Shown: positions 49,848 through 59,557, counted from the stretch's first letter. The stretch: 64,000 nt of DNA from Bradyrhizobium sp. 141 (GCF_023074055.1 NZ_JADPKR010000055.1:62001-126000), one strand, 5' to 3'. Numbers and translations: made by a program. Notes: generated from the sequence alone by a model not told the origin.

Positions 49848-51509
49848 ATGAGCACCGAAGAACTTCCCCCGCGCGAATCCATGGAATTCGACGTCGTCAT
49901 CGTCGGCGCCGGCCCCTCGGGCCTGGCCGCGGCGATCCGGCTGAAGCAGCTCAACGCCGATCTCAACGTCGTCGTCGTCGAGAAGGGCTCCGAAGTCGGC
50001 GCGCATATTCTCTCCGGCGCGGTGATTGATCCGATCTCGCTCGACAAGCTGATCCCCGATTGGCGCGAGGATGCCGACTGTCCGCTGAAGACCCAGGTCA
50101 AGGACGACCACTTCTACTGGATGTTCGGCGACAACCGCATCAAGCTGCCGAACTTCGCGATGCCGCCGCTGATGCACAATCATCACTGCTACATCGGCTC
50201 GCTCGGCAATGTCTGCCGCTGGCTGGCGCCGAAGGCGGAAGCGCTCGGCGTCGAGATCTATCCGGGCTTTGCCGCGACCGAGGTGCTCTATGACGACAAG
50301 GGCGCGGTGCGGGGCATCGCGACCGGCGACATGGGGATCGCCAAGGACGGCACCCACAAGGATTCCTACACCCGCGGCATGGAGCTGCTCGGCAAGTACA
50401 CGCTGTTCGCCGAAGGCGCGCGCGGCTCGCTGTCGAAACAGTTGATCGCGAAGTTCGCACTGGACGCCAAGAGCGAGCCGCCGAAGTTCGGAATCGGCCT
50501 CAAGGAAGTCTGGCAGATCGATCCGGCCAAGCACAAGAAAGGCCTGATCCAGCACTCCTTCGGCTGGCCGCTCAACAACTCCACCGGCGGCGGCTCCTTC
50601 CTCTATCACTACGACGACAACCGCGTCGCGGTCGGCTTCGTCGTGCATCTGAACTACGACGATCCGTATCTGTCGCCGTTCGATGAATTCCAGCGCTTCA
50701 AGACCCATCCCTCGATCCGCGACGTGTTCGAGGGCGGCAAGCGTCTCGCCTATGGCGCGCGCGCCATCACCGAAGGCGGCTACCAATCGGTGCCGCGGCT
50801 GACCTTCCCGGGCGGCGCGTTGGTCGGCTGCGCGGCTGGCTTCGTCAACGTCCCCCGCATCAAGGGCGTCCACAACGCGATGGGCACCGGCATGCTCGCG
50901 GCCGAACATCTCGCCGCCGCGCTCGCCGAAGGCCGCGCCAACGACGAGGTCCTCGCCTACGAGAACGCCTGGCGCGATTCCGCGGTCGGCAAGGACCTCT
51001 TCAGGATCCGCAACGTCAAGCCGCTGTGGTCGAAGTTCGGCACCTTCCTCGGCGTGCCACTCGGCGCAATCGACATGTGGACCAATCAGCTGTTCGGCAT
51101 CTCGCTGTTCGGCACGCTGTCGCATGCCAAGCCCGATCGCGCCACGCTCGATCCGGCCAAGAGCCACGCGCCGAAGAACTACCCGAAGCCGGACGGCAAG
51201 ATCTCGTTCGACAAGCTGTCCTCGGTGTTCCTGTCCAACACCAATCACGAGGAGGACCAGCCGGTCCATCTCAAGGTCACGGACATGAACCTGCAGAAGA
51301 CCTCCGAGCATGACGTGTTCGCCGGTCCCTCGAATCGCTATTGCCCCGCCGGCGTCTATGAGTGGGTCGAGGAGGGATCGAGCCCGCGTTTCCAGATCAA
51401 CGCCCAGAACTGCGTTCACTGCAAAACCTGCGACGTGAAGGATCCCAACGGTAACATCACCTGGGTTCCCCCGGAGGGCGGCGGCGGTCCGAACTACGAG
51501 GCGATGTAG
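49848..51509 (+). CDS. Electron transfer flavoprotein-ubiquinone oxidoreductase
   Basis: A 553-residue membrane-associated flavoprotein that passes electrons from ETF (beta-oxidation, amino-acid breakdown) to ubiquinone. FAD motif VVIVGAGPSGLAAAIRLKQL, GAVIDPISLDKLIPDW, WPLNNSTGGGSFLYHYDDN, and the C-terminal 4Fe-4S cluster cysteines in YCPAGVY and NCVHCKTCDVKDP. Length matches the family. Shares the 12-13 kb respiratory theme but no etfAB nearby. Confidence 0.96.
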   Translation: MSTEELPPRESMEFDVVIVGAGPSGLAAAIRLKQLNADLNVVVVEKGSEVGAHILSGAVIDPISLDKLIPDWREDADCPLKTQVKDDHFYWMFGDNRIKLPNFAMPPLMHNHHCYIGSLGNVCRWLAPKAEALGVEIYPGFAATEVLYDDKGAVRGIATGDMGIAKDGTHKDSYTRGMELLGKYTLFAEGARGSLSKQLIAKFALDAKSEPPKFGIGLKEVWQIDPAKHKKGLIQHSFGWPLNNSTGGGSFLYHYDDNRVAVGFVVHLNYDDPYLSPFDEFQRFKTHPSIRDVFEGGKRLAYGARAITEGGYQSVPRLTFPGGALVGCAAGFVNVPRIKGVHNAMGTGMLAAEHLAAALAEGRANDEVLAYENAWRDSAVGKDLFRIRNVKPLWSKFGTFLGVPLGAIDMWTNQLFGISLFGTLSHAKPDRATLDPAKSHAPKNYPKPDGKISFDKLSSVFLSNTNHEEDQPVHLKVTDMNLQKTSEHDVFAGPSNRYCPAGVYEWVEEGSSPRFQINAQNCVHCKTCDVKDPNGNITWVPPEGGGGPNYEAM

Positions 51510-51817
51510 AGCGGGGCCAAGCAAGAGGCGTGATCCCGAAGGTGATCCGGCGCACGTTCGCGTGAGGAGGAGGCCGCGACCACCGGTCGCGGCCACGATA
51601 AGGCCATAGTAGCGGCGTCTTGGGGCTGCTCCGGACCGGTTACTTGGCCGATTTGGGGCGTGCGGAGGGGGATCGTCCGGCCCGAATCCTTGCGGCGAAG
51701 CGCCAAAAGCGGCATTGTCGGCCCGACGGTTCCGGGTCCCGATGCCACCGGCCGCGTTCGCATGCGATACGGCCCTCTGCTGCAAACCCAGGCACTACCA
51801 ACTCAAGGCGAGCCCTG
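51510..51817. other. Gap before TPR gene
   Basis: About 310 bp open in the frame of the downstream gene but without family sequence; I see no gene, and no clear promoter or terminator. Confidence 0.45.
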
Positions 51818-53614
51818 ATGTTTTCAAATCGTTTCAACCGCTGGACTGTTGCCGCCATCGCCCTCATGGGCACAGCGATCGCGACCGTCCCCGGCGGGGT
51901 CCTGGCGCAGACGCCGGATCACCCGGAGAACACGGCGGCGCAGTTTCCGACCCGAAACGATCTGAAGTCGCTCACCGGAGCCGGCAGCTATCTCGCCGCC
52001 CGCCATGCCAGCGTCGAGCGCGACGCGGCCTCTGCCGCCGCGTTCTACCGCTCGGCCCTCCGCACCGATCCCAAGAACAACGAGCTGCTCGACCGCGCCT
52101 TCATCTCGTCGGTCGCCGACGGCGACATCGAGGAGGCGGTCAAGCTCGCCGAGCGCGTCCTCACCATCGACAAGACCAACCGCGTCGCGCGTCTCGTCGT
52201 CGGCGTGCATGATCTCAAGGTGAAAAAGTACGCGGCCGCGCAGACTAATATCAACCAGTCGATCCGCGGTCCGATCACCGATCTCGTCGCCACGCTGCTG
52301 TCGGGTTGGGCCGCCTACGGTGCGGGCGATGCCAAGGGCGGTGTCGCCACCATCGACAAGCTGGCAGGTCCCGAATGGTATCCGCTGTTCAAGGACCTTC
52401 ACGCCGGCATGATCCTCGAGCTTTCCGGCAAGGAGAAGGACGCCGGCACCCGCTTCGAGCGCGCTTACAAGCTCGACGATTCCATGCTGCGCGTGAGCGA
52501 GGCCTATGCGCGCTGGCTGTCGCGCAACAAGGATTCCGCCGCCGCGACCACCGTCTATCAGGCCTTCGACAAGAAGCTCGCGCGTCATCCGCTGATCCAG
52601 GAAGGCCTGCGCGAGACCAAAGCCGGCAAGAAAATGCCGCCGCTCGTCGATTCCGCCCAGGCCGGCGCCGCCGAAGCGCTCTACGGCATCGGCGCCACGC
52701 TGACCCGCCGCGGCGGCGAGGATCTGGCGCTGGTCTATCTCCAGCTCTCGCTCTACCTCCAGCCGACGCATCCGCTGGCGCTGCTTTCGCTCGCCGATCT
52801 CTACGAATCGGTGAAGCGGCCGCAGATGGCGATCAAGGTGTATGAGCGTGTGCCGTCGAGTTCGCCGCTCAAGCGCAACGCGCAGATCCAGCTGGCCATT
52901 GATCTGGATTCCGCCGACCGCACCGACGAGGCGATCAAGATCCTCAAGGGTGTCACCACGGAGGATGCCAAGGACCTCGAAGCCATCATAGCGCTCGGCA
53001 ACATCGAGCGCGGCCGCAAGAGGTTCGGCGACTGCGGCGCGACCTATTCGCAAGGCGTCGACGTGCTGCCGGCCGGCAACGACAAGGCCAACAGCGTCTG
53101 GTACTATTATCGTGGCATCTGCCAGGAGCGCTCCAAGCAGTGGGCCAAGGCCGAGGCCGACATGAAGAAGGCGCTCGAGCTGCAGCCCGACCAGCCGCAC
53201 GTCCTCAACTATCTCGGCTATTCCTGGATCGACCAGGGCGTGAACCTCGACGAAGGCATGAAGATGATCAAGCGTGCCGTCGAGCAGCGTCCCGACGACG
53301 GCTACATCGTCGACTCCCTCGGCTGGGCCTATTACCGCATCGGCAATTACGAGGAAGCGGTGAAGAATCTCGAGCGCGCGATCGACCTCAAGCCCGAGGA
53401 TCCCACCATCAACGATCACCTTGGCGACGCCTATTGGCGCGTCGGCCGCACGCTGGAAGCCAAATTCCAGTGGTCGCACGCCCGCGATCTCAAGCCCGAG
53501 CCGGAAGAGCTGCCGAAGATCGAGGCCAAGATTGCCAATGGCCTCGCCGACGACAATTCGAACTCTTCGGCCGCGCAGGCCGAGAAGAAGAAGGACGACG
53601 GCAAGGGCGGCTAG
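51818..53614 (+). CDS. Exported tetratricopeptide-repeat protein
   Basis: A 598-residue protein starting at ATG 51818 with a Sec signal (WTVAAIALMGTAIATVPGGVLAQ). The rest is a solenoid of about ten TPR units, best seen at the C-terminus: KAEADMKKALELQPDQPHVL, DEGMKMIKRAVEQRPDDGYI and EEAVKNLERAIDLKPEDPTI. The YSWIDQG and GWAYYRIGNYEEA motifs match BepA-like/NlpI-like periplasmic assembly factors; no metal centre. Probably a scaffold in the periplasm. Followed 85 bp later by ispE. Confidence 0.9.
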   Translation: MFSNRFNRWTVAAIALMGTAIATVPGGVLAQTPDHPENTAAQFPTRNDLKSLTGAGSYLAARHASVERDAASAAAFYRSALRTDPKNNELLDRAFISSVADGDIEEAVKLAERVLTIDKTNRVARLVVGVHDLKVKKYAAAQTNINQSIRGPITDLVATLLSGWAAYGAGDAKGGVATIDKLAGPEWYPLFKDLHAGMILELSGKEKDAGTRFERAYKLDDSMLRVSEAYARWLSRNKDSAAATTVYQAFDKKLARHPLIQEGLRETKAGKKMPPLVDSAQAGAAEALYGIGATLTRRGGEDLALVYLQLSLYLQPTHPLALLSLADLYESVKRPQMAIKVYERVPSSSPLKRNAQIQLAIDLDSADRTDEAIKILKGVTTEDAKDLEAIIALGNIERGRKRFGDCGATYSQGVDVLPAGNDKANSVWYYYRGICQERSKQWAKAEADMKKALELQPDQPHVLNYLGYSWIDQGVNLDEGMKMIKRAVEQRPDDGYIVDSLGWAYYRIGNYEEAVKNLERAIDLKPEDPTINDHLGDAYWRVGRTLEAKFQWSHARDLKPEPEELPKIEAKIANGLADDNSNSSAAQAEKKKDDGKGG

Positions 53615-53618
53615 GCTG

Positions 53619-53667
53619 GCGCATGATCCGGAAAAGTGTGAAGCGGTTTTCCGATAAGATCATGCGC
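53619..53667. repeat. Rhizobiales palindromic element (GCGCATGATC type)
   Basis: GCGCATGATCCGGAAAA at left and TTTTCCGATAAGATCATGCGC at right, a well-known short inverted repeat of rhizobial genomes. It sits in the TPR-ispE gap and may form an RNA hairpin. Confidence 0.88.
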
Positions 53668-53699
53668 GACGAACAAGTGAAGTTGGGGGCGTGTCGCCG

Positions 53700-54584
53700 A
53701 TGTCGGCGTTGATTGAAGAGGGGCGGGCGAAGGTCAATCTCAGCCTTCGCGTCGTGGGCCGTCGTGCCGACGGCTATCATGATCTCGAAAGCGTGGTCGC
53801 GTTTGCCGACTGCGCCGACCGGCTCACGCTGGAGCCGGGCGGCGAGCTGAAGCTCACCACCACCGGGCCGCTGGCCGAGGCCTGCGGCGATGCCGCCGAC
53901 AATCTCGTGCTCAAGGCCGCCAAGCTGTTGGCCGAGGCCGTGCCGGGCCTGAAGCTGGGCGCGTTCGCGCTCGACAAGGTGCTGCCGGTTGCGGCCGGCA
54001 TTGGTGGCGGCTCTGCCGATGCGGCTGCGGCGCTGCGGCTCTTGGCGCGTCTCAACAATCTGTCGCTCGATGATCCCAGGCTCCAGAAGGTCGCGCTCGC
54101 GACCGGCGCCGATGTGCCGGTGTGCCTTTTCTCCCGCGCCTGCGACATGACCGGCGTCGGCGAGCAGCTGCTGCCGCTCGCACTTCCGAGCATGCCTTGC
54201 GTGATGGTCAATCCGCGCGTGCCTGTTGCCACCAAGGACGTGTTTAGGGAATTGGGCCTGCGCAACGGCGAACTGCTGGTCGGCGCCACATCGGTCCTCG
54301 GAGCTCCGGCCTGGCCGGAGGAGGGCGGGTCGATTGCCGATTGGGTCGACGTTCTCGAAACCGTCGCCAACGATCTCGAAGCGCCTGCGCTGCGTATCGA
54401 ACCTGTCATCGGCGAGGTGCTGGAAGCCTTGCGCTCTTCCGCCGGCGTCAAGCTCGCCCGCATGTCCGGCTCGGGCGCAACGTGCTTTGCGATCTATGGC
54501 GCCTCGGCCGCGGCGCACGCCGCCGCCGAAAAGATCCGCCGCGACCATCCCGGCTGGTGGGTGCATGCGGGGACGTTGAGCTAG
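53700..54584 (+). CDS. ispE: 4-diphosphocytidyl-2-C-methyl-D-erythritol kinase
   Basis: A 294-residue GHMP kinase of the non-mevalonate isoprenoid pathway. N-terminal RAKVNLSLRVVGRRADGYHDLES (substrate loop), ATP loop LPVAAGIGGGSADAAAALR and C-terminal RMSGSGATCFAIYG are family hallmarks. I use ATG 53700; GTG 53691 is in frame. Isoprenoid precursors feed, among others, the polyprenyl synthase encoded at 58.5 kb. Confidence 0.96.
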   Translation: MSALIEEGRAKVNLSLRVVGRRADGYHDLESVVAFADCADRLTLEPGGELKLTTTGPLAEACGDAADNLVLKAAKLLAEAVPGLKLGAFALDKVLPVAAGIGGGSADAAAALRLLARLNNLSLDDPRLQKVALATGADVPVCLFSRACDMTGVGEQLLPLALPSMPCVMVNPRVPVATKDVFRELGLRNGELLVGATSVLGAPAWPEEGGSIADWVDVLETVANDLEAPALRIEPVIGEVLEALRSSAGVKLARMSGSGATCFAIYGASAAAHAAAEKIRRDHPGWWVHAGTLS

Positions 54585-54604
54585 GACTTTCCGCAACGAT
54601 GGTG

Positions 54605-54698
54605 CCGTAGTGGGTAAAGCGAAGCGTGCCCACCAACTCATGCGCGCAATCTCGACGCACGGTGGGCACGGCGCTGTCGCGCCTTTGCCCACCCTACC
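54605..54698. repeat. GTAGGGTGGGCAAAG palindromic repeat, copy 6 (degenerate left arm)
   Basis: CCGTAGTGGGTAAAGCG at left (two differences from the others) and CGCCTTTGCCCACCCTAC at right. Located between ispE and the broken hydrolase. Confidence 0.8.
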
Positions 54699-54707
54699 GC
54701 AGCGGGG

Positions 54708-55572
54708 CTAGCCGGCGCCGTGCTCTGCCAGCCCGAGAAACCGCCGGATTTCGCCCAACACCTCCTGCGGCTTGTCGTGCTGCAGCCAGTGTCCGGCGCC
54801 TGAGATGGTCTCGACGCGCGCTTGCGGGAAATAACGCTCCAGGCCCGCGGCCCTGGCGCCGGCGAGAAAGCTCTCAGCGGCGTTCAACAGCAGCGTCGGG
54901 CAGGTAATGCGCGACCACAGCGCGACGTGATCGTCCGGCCAGAGCCGGTGCGGCGCCGAGGCGCGCTGATAGGGATCGAACTTCCAGCTATAGGTGCCAT
55001 CCTCGTTCTGCCGGGCGCCGTGCGTGGCGAGATGCAGCGCGAGGTCGCGGGACAGACGTTTGTTGTGAAGCACCATCTGCGCCGCCGCGTCCTCAAGGGT
55101 CGCATAGCGGCGGGGTGTGCGGTCATGCAGCTTGTCGAGCTGGCCGACCCATTTGCCGATGCGCTCATGCGCCGGCGGCTTCGGCGTATCCGGCAACATG
55201 GTCACGCCGTCGAGCACGACCAGCTTCGAGACCTTTTCAGGAAATGACCCTGAAAAGATCAGGCTCACCATGCCGCCCATCGAATGGCCGATGAGAGTCA
55301 CCTGAGGCGCTGCGATGGTGCGATTCGGTCAGCGCGTAGCTGCCGCCCCTGGTCCAATCGGAATCGCCGTGACCGCGCAAGTCGGGTGCGAGCACGTGAA
55401 AATGCGGCTGCAACGACCGGGCGATGACGTCCCAGCTCCGGCAATGATCGCGGCCGCCATGGACCAGGATGAGAGGCGGTGCGCTCTCATTGCCCCAATC
55501 GGCGTAATGCAGCCGCAGGCTATGAGACTCATAGGTGCGGCTTTGCGGGGCGAGCATCGTGGCGCTATCCAT
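54708..55572 (-). pseudogene. Alpha/beta hydrolase, disrupted
   Basis: The gene begins at ATG 55572, overlapping the lysE stop by 8 bp, and encodes a normal opening: LHYADWGNESAPPLILVHGG, then VLAPDLRGHGDSDWTRGGSYALTE. It then loses frame near 55305-55330. The nucleophile region QVTLIGHSMGGMVSLIFSG and the rest to GAGHWLQHDKP (catalytic His) are in another frame ending at 54708. About ten residues expected between ALTE and the Gly-His-Ser motif are missing, so a small deletion not divisible by three explains it. Unlikely to give a working enzyme. Confidence 0.82.
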
Positions 55573-56197
55573 TCGCCGGCCGCCGCGCCAGTGCGAGCGA
55601 GAGGCCGAGGCCAGCAATGAACACGCCGGAGCCCTGGGTCAGGCGGCGCATCAGATGCGGCCTACCAACGAGCTGCGTGCGTGTCGCGGAGGCCATCAGC
55701 ACCACGACGATATCGGCGAGCGTGTTCAGCGCCACCGAGATTGCGCCGAGCATGATGAATTGCAGCGTGGGGCTGGATCCCATGGGATCGAGGAATTGCG
55801 GAATGAAGGCGAGGAAGAACGCGGCGGTCTTCGGGTTCAACGCCTCCACAAGCACGCCGTCGCGGAACGCGCGCTTGTCGCCGACAGGTTCACTCTCGAG
55901 CGGCAGCGCGCGGCCGGCACTACGGAAAGTCTTGATGCCGAGCCAGACCAGATAGAGTGCGCCGACGAACTTGACGGCAGCGAATAATTCCGCGCTCGCA
56001 AGGATGATTGCGGAGATGCCGAGGCTGCCCGCCACGACATGAACCAGTCCGCCCAGCGCCGTGCCCGCGGTCGAGGCGAAACCGCTGGCCCGTCCTTCGG
56101 ACAAGGTCCGTGCCGCGACGTAGAAGATGCCGGGGCCGGGAATTGCGGCAATGAGACAGGCTGCGGCCAGGAATAGCCAGAAATTCGTTTCGATCAT
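55565..56197 (-). CDS. LysE/RhtB-family amino-acid exporter
   Basis: A 210-residue inner-membrane protein with six hydrophobic helices. Family motifs: IPGPGIFYVAARTLSEGRASG near the start, GALYLVWLGIKTFR, and FRDGVLVEALNPKTAAFFLAFIPQFLDP. The substrate (probably a basic or neutral amino acid) cannot be told. It is the upstream neighbour of the disrupted hydrolase, overlapping it. Confidence 0.93.
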   Translation of the reverse strand: MIETNFWLFLAAACLIAAIPGPGIFYVAARTLSEGRASGFASTAGTALGGLVHVVAGSLGISAIILASAELFAAVKFVGALYLVWLGIKTFRSAGRALPLESEPVGDKRAFRDGVLVEALNPKTAAFFLAFIPQFLDPMGSSPTLQFIMLGAISVALNTLADIVVVLMASATRTQLVGRPHLMRRLTQGSGVFIAGLGLSLALARRPANG

Positions 56198-56269
56198 CCT
56201 GGTTTCGTAGCGCAGCGTACCGCGATTGCAAGTCTTCTGGTTACAAGGCTTCTGGTTAAGGCCCCTCGT

Positions 56270-57532
56270 TTAGTCCATGCGGCGGAAGATTGCGCTGGCA
56301 TTCACCCCGCCGAAGCCAAAGCCGTTGGAGATGGCATGCTGCATCGGCATCGGCCGCGCGGTGCCGGCGACAATGTCGATGCCATCAGCGCCGGCATCGG
56401 GGTTTTCGAGATTGAGCGTCGGCGGCGCGATCTGGTCGCGCAAAGCGAGCACGGTGAAGATCGCCTCGAGGCCGCCGGCGGCGCCGAGCAGATGGCCCGT
56501 GGCCGATTTGGTCGCGCTGACGGCAATGCCGAGGTTGCGGCCGAACAACGCGCCGATCGCGCCGAGCTCGCTCTCGTCGCCGGCCGGCGTTGAGGTCGCA
56601 TGGGCGTTCAGGTGCTGCACATCCGCAGGCGCAAGGTTCGCCTGCCGGAGCGCGATCTCCATGGCGCGGCGGGCGCCGTCGCCATCGGGCGGACCTGATG
56701 TCATGTGGTAGGCGTCCGCCGTCGTGCCGTAGCCGACGATCTCGGCGATCGGCGTCGCGCCGCGCGCCAGCGCATGCTCGAGCTCCTCGATCACCAGGAT
56801 GCCGGCGCCTTCGCCCATCACAAAACCATCGCGGTCGCGATCGAACGGGCGCGAGGCGCGCGCGGGTTCGTCGTTGAAGCCGCTCGACAGCGCGCGGGCC
56901 GCCGCAAAGCCGCCGAGGCTGACGATGTCGATACAGGCCTCTGCGCCGCCGCAGATCGCGACGTCGATCTCGCCGGCGCGGATCATGCGCGCGGCATCGC
57001 CGATGGCCTGGACACCGGCGGCACATGCGGTGACCGGTGTGCCCAGCGCGCCCTTGTAGCCATATTTGATCGAGATGTGGCCGGCGGCGAGGTTGGCCAG
57101 GAACGAAGGGATCGTGAATGGCGAGAGCCGGCGCACGCCGCGCTGCTCGGTAATGCGCACCGCCTCCGCCATCGCCGGGAATCCGCCGACGCCGGAGCCG
57201 ATGATCGTTGCGGTCCGTTGCAGCGCGCGCGCGTCCTGCGGCGTCCATTTGGCCTGCGCGACCGCTTCCGCCGTGGCGAGCAGCGCGAACAGGATGAAGC
57301 GGTCCATCTTGCGCTGGTCTTTTGGCGCGACCGCCTGCGCCGGATCGAAGCCGCCCTCGGAATCATCGGCCTTCTCGGGCACGAGGCCGGCGATGCGCGC
57401 CGGCAGCGCCTGCGCCCATTCGGGCAGCGGGCGCAACCCGCTCTGGCCGGCGAGCAGCCGGCGCCAGGAGAGTTCGACGCCGCATCCAAGCGGCGACACG
57501 GTCCCCATTCCCGTCACGACGATACGACGCAT
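56270..57532 (-). CDS. Beta-ketoacyl-ACP synthase II-like protein (FabF paralogue)
   Basis: A 420-residue thiolase-fold condensing enzyme. The catalytic triad is complete: Cys in TACAAGVQAIG, His in NAHATSTPAGDESE, His in SATGHLLGAAGG, with GFGFGGVNAS at the end. It extends acyl-ACP chains with malonyl-ACP. No acpP, fabD or fabG is adjacent, so this is a dispensable or specialised paralogue rather than the main FabF. ATG 57532 lies directly behind the stop of the HxlR gene (GGAG inside its end), implying coupled translation. Confidence 0.9.
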   Translation of the reverse strand: MRRIVVTGMGTVSPLGCGVELSWRRLLAGQSGLRPLPEWAQALPARIAGLVPEKADDSEGGFDPAQAVAPKDQRKMDRFILFALLATAEAVAQAKWTPQDARALQRTATIIGSGVGGFPAMAEAVRITEQRGVRRLSPFTIPSFLANLAAGHISIKYGYKGALGTPVTACAAGVQAIGDAARMIRAGEIDVAICGGAEACIDIVSLGGFAAARALSSGFNDEPARASRPFDRDRDGFVMGEGAGILVIEELEHALARGATPIAEIVGYGTTADAYHMTSGPPDGDGARRAMEIALRQANLAPADVQHLNAHATSTPAGDESELGAIGALFGRNLGIAVSATKSATGHLLGAAGGLEAIFTVLALRDQIAPPTLNLENPDAGADGIDIVAGTARPMPMQHAISNGFGFGGVNASAIFRRMD

Positions 57533-57533
57533 G

Positions 57534-58049
57534 TCAGTCTCCAGCCGGCGCAACGGCCGGGTTCATGGCTTTGAGCGAAACGAGGCGCTTGCGCATCCCG
57601 CGGCTGGCGCGGGGACCAGCGATGACGACCGCATTGGCGAGCGTGATTGGCTGCATGTCGGCGGCGTCGACCACGACCGGATCGAGCGGGCGAACGTCAC
57701 TTCGGTTCGCCAGCAGGATGGCTTCGCCCTTCGGCGCGAGATGCCTGTTGCCCCAGGCGAGCAGCGCCACGATCACGGGAAAGAAATCCCGCGCCTTGTC
57801 CGTCAGCACATATTCGTAGCGCGGCGGGCGTTCATGATAGCGGCGGCGGACGAACATGCCTGATGCGGTGAGGTGGGCAAGGCGCCGCGACAGGATGTTC
57901 GGCGCGATGCCGAGGCTTTGCGAGAACTCGTCGAATTTCGTCGCGCCCTGAAACGCATCCCGCAGGATCAGAATGCTCCACCATTCGCCGACCGTCTCCA
58001 CGGCGCGGCCGACCGGACATTCCTGGATGGAAGGGGATTTGGGCTGCAT
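57534..58049 (-). CDS. HxlR-family transcriptional regulator
   Basis: A 171-residue winged-helix regulator. ECPVGRAVETVGEWWSILILRDAFQGATKFDEF, IAPNILSRRLAHLTASGM and YVLTDKARDFFPVIVALLAW match the HxlR family, with its one N-terminal Cys (C11) as redox or aldehyde sensor. ATG 58049 starts the family sequence; the frame extends 12 codons upstream. It and the FabF-like gene are one operon, so it probably controls it. Confidence 0.92.
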   Translation of the reverse strand: MQPKSPSIQECPVGRAVETVGEWWSILILRDAFQGATKFDEFSQSLGIAPNILSRRLAHLTASGMFVRRRYHERPPRYEYVLTDKARDFFPVIVALLAWGNRHLAPKGEAILLANRSDVRPLDPVVVDAADMQPITLANAVVIAGPRASRGMRKRLVSLKAMNPAVAPAGD

Positions 58050-58146
58050 GGGACGGAAGGTAGGAGAGTGGATTGCAAAATGCAAGTGACTGGGCGCGCA
58101 GCGATTTCGTGTCGAGAAGATGCATTCGGAGATGCGATGTGCGGCG

Positions 58147-58318
58147 GCCGCGTCCGGAACCGCTCTTCCCCGGACGCAGCGCAGCGCCCCCGGCGATGCG
58201 AAGCATCGCCCGGTGCGGTGCGTTGCAGAGCCGGGCCGATGTTGCTGAGGGGCGCTCGTGTTGCGTGGGTCCCGGCTCTGCGCAGCAACGTTTCACGCTG
58301 CGCGCGTCCGGGACACGA
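58147..58318. repeat. Palindromic element (GTCCCGG type), longer copy
   Basis: Runs from CGCGTCCGGAACCG to CGCGCGTCCGGGACAC; contains GGGTCCCGGCTCTGCGCAGC and an upstream GCGATGCGAAGCATCGC hairpin. Related to 10441-10490. Ends approximate. Confidence 0.65.
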
Positions 58319-58381
58319 GAGGGAGTTACGTCGTCGCAGCGCACTCCGTCATTGCGAGCGCAGCTGCCTATCACCGTCCCC

Positions 58382-58508
58382 TTGAGGTGCGAGCGGAGCG
58401 AGCCTCGAAGGGCGAACGGCCCGGATGCATCTCGGCCGATTCATCCTTCGAGGCTCGCTGCGCGAGCGCTTCCAGCGACAATCGCTTCGCGGTTGCGCAG
58501 GGATGACG
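58382..58508. repeat. Palindromic element (CCTCGAAGGATG type), copy 2
   Basis: TTGAGGTGCGAGCG at left, AGCCTCGAAGG, then CATCCTTCGAGGCTCGC and GGGATGACGG at right. Weaker symmetry than the copy at 36786-36902; an extra ACAATCGCTTCGCGGTTG insertion splits the right arm. Confidence 0.65.
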
Positions 58509-58549
58509 GAGCTGAGAGTGCGAATGGATGACCTATAAGGCCAAAGCGC

Positions 58550-59557
58550 TCAATGCGACCGCGCCAGGCAGAACGCCACGACCTGCTCCAGCGCGCTCTT
58601 CATCGGCGAGGAGGGGAACAGCGCCAGCGCGTCCACCGCCATGGCGCCATAGTGCTGGGCGCGGCTCAGCGTGTCCTCGAGCGCGCGGTGCTTGTTCATC
58701 AGGCCGATGGCGTGGTCGAGGTCGGAATCGCCGATCTCGCCGCGCTCCAGCGCGCGGATCCAGAAGGCGCGCTCGGTGTCGTTGCCGCGGCGGAACGCCA
58801 GCACGACCGGCAGGGTGATCTTGCCCTCGCGGAAATCGTCGCCCGTGTTCTTGCCGAGTTTTGCGCTCTTGCCGCCATAGTCGAGCACGTCGTCGACGAG
58901 CTGGAAGGCGATGCCGAGATTCATGCCGACCGAGCGGCAGGCGGTCTGCTCGGCCTTCGGGCGGTTCGCAATCACGGGGCCGACTTCGCAGGCGGCGGCG
59001 AACAGCTCGGCGGTCTTGCCGCGGATCACGGCGAGATATTCATCCTCGGTGGTCGCCGTGTTCTTGGCGGCGGCGAGCTGCATCACCTCGCCCTCGGCGA
59101 TGGTGGCGGCGGCCGCAGAGAGGATGTCGAGCGCGCGGAGCGAGCCGACCTCGACCATCATGCGGAAAGCCTGGCCGAGCAGGAAGTCGCCGACCAGGAC
59201 GCTCGCCTCGTTGCCCCAGAGCATGCGCGCCGACAGCTTGCCGCGGCGCATCTCGCTCTCGTCGACGACGTCGTCATGGAGCAGGGTGGCGGTGTGCATG
59301 AACTCGACGCTTGCTGCGAGCTTGATGTGGCCGTCGCCGGTGTAGCCGGCGAGGTTGGCCATGGCGAGCGTCAGCATCGGCCGCAACCGCTTGCCCCCGG
59401 AGGAGATCAAATGGTTGGCCACTTCCGGGATCATGGTCACGTCCGACCCGGTCCGCGACAAGATGGTGGCGTTGACGCGCTCCATATCAGGGGCGACAAG
59501 GGCAACCAGCTCTTCGATCGACGCGCCGGGAGTTTCGAAAGGTACGATGACGGCCAC
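58550..59557 (-). CDS. Polyprenyl diphosphate synthase (quinone side chain)
   Basis: A 335-residue trans-isoprenyl diphosphate synthase. First Asp-rich motif LLHDDVVDESEMRRG, second QLVDDVLDYGG, and KTAELFAAACEVG between them. Length and the small residue pattern before the first motif fit long-chain (octa- to decaprenyl) synthases making the ubiquinone tail. Start GTG 59557 follows TTGGAGACC; no ATG fits. Divergent from the DUF2007 gene. Confidence 0.95.
   Translation of the reverse strand: MAVIVPFETPGASIEELVALVAPDMERVNATILSRTGSDVTMIPEVANHLISSGGKRLRPMLTLAMANLAGYTGDGHIKLAASVEFMHTATLLHDDVVDESEMRRGKLSARMLWGNEASVLVGDFLLGQAFRMMVEVGSLRALDILSAAAATIAEGEVMQLAAAKNTATTEDEYLAVIRGKTAELFAAACEVGPVIANRPKAEQTACRSVGMNLGIAFQLVDDVLDYGGKSAKLGKNTGDDFREGKITLPVVLAFRRGNDTERAFWIRALERGEIGDSDLDHAIGLMNKHRALEDTLSRAQHYGAMAVDALALFPSSPMKSALEQVVAFCLARSH

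Larger units (their letters stand above)
58050..58549. other. Repeat-rich intergenic region
   Basis: About 500 bp without a gene I can support. It is filled with two palindromic elements (58147-58318 and 58382-58508, listed separately); small open frames there arise from the repeats. Confidence 0.6.

Noticed and set aside
49782..51785. Very long minus-strand open frame opposite the ETF-QO gene
   Set aside because: High GC keeps antisense frames open; the plus strand encodes a full ETF-QO with all motifs, and the antisense product matches nothing I know.
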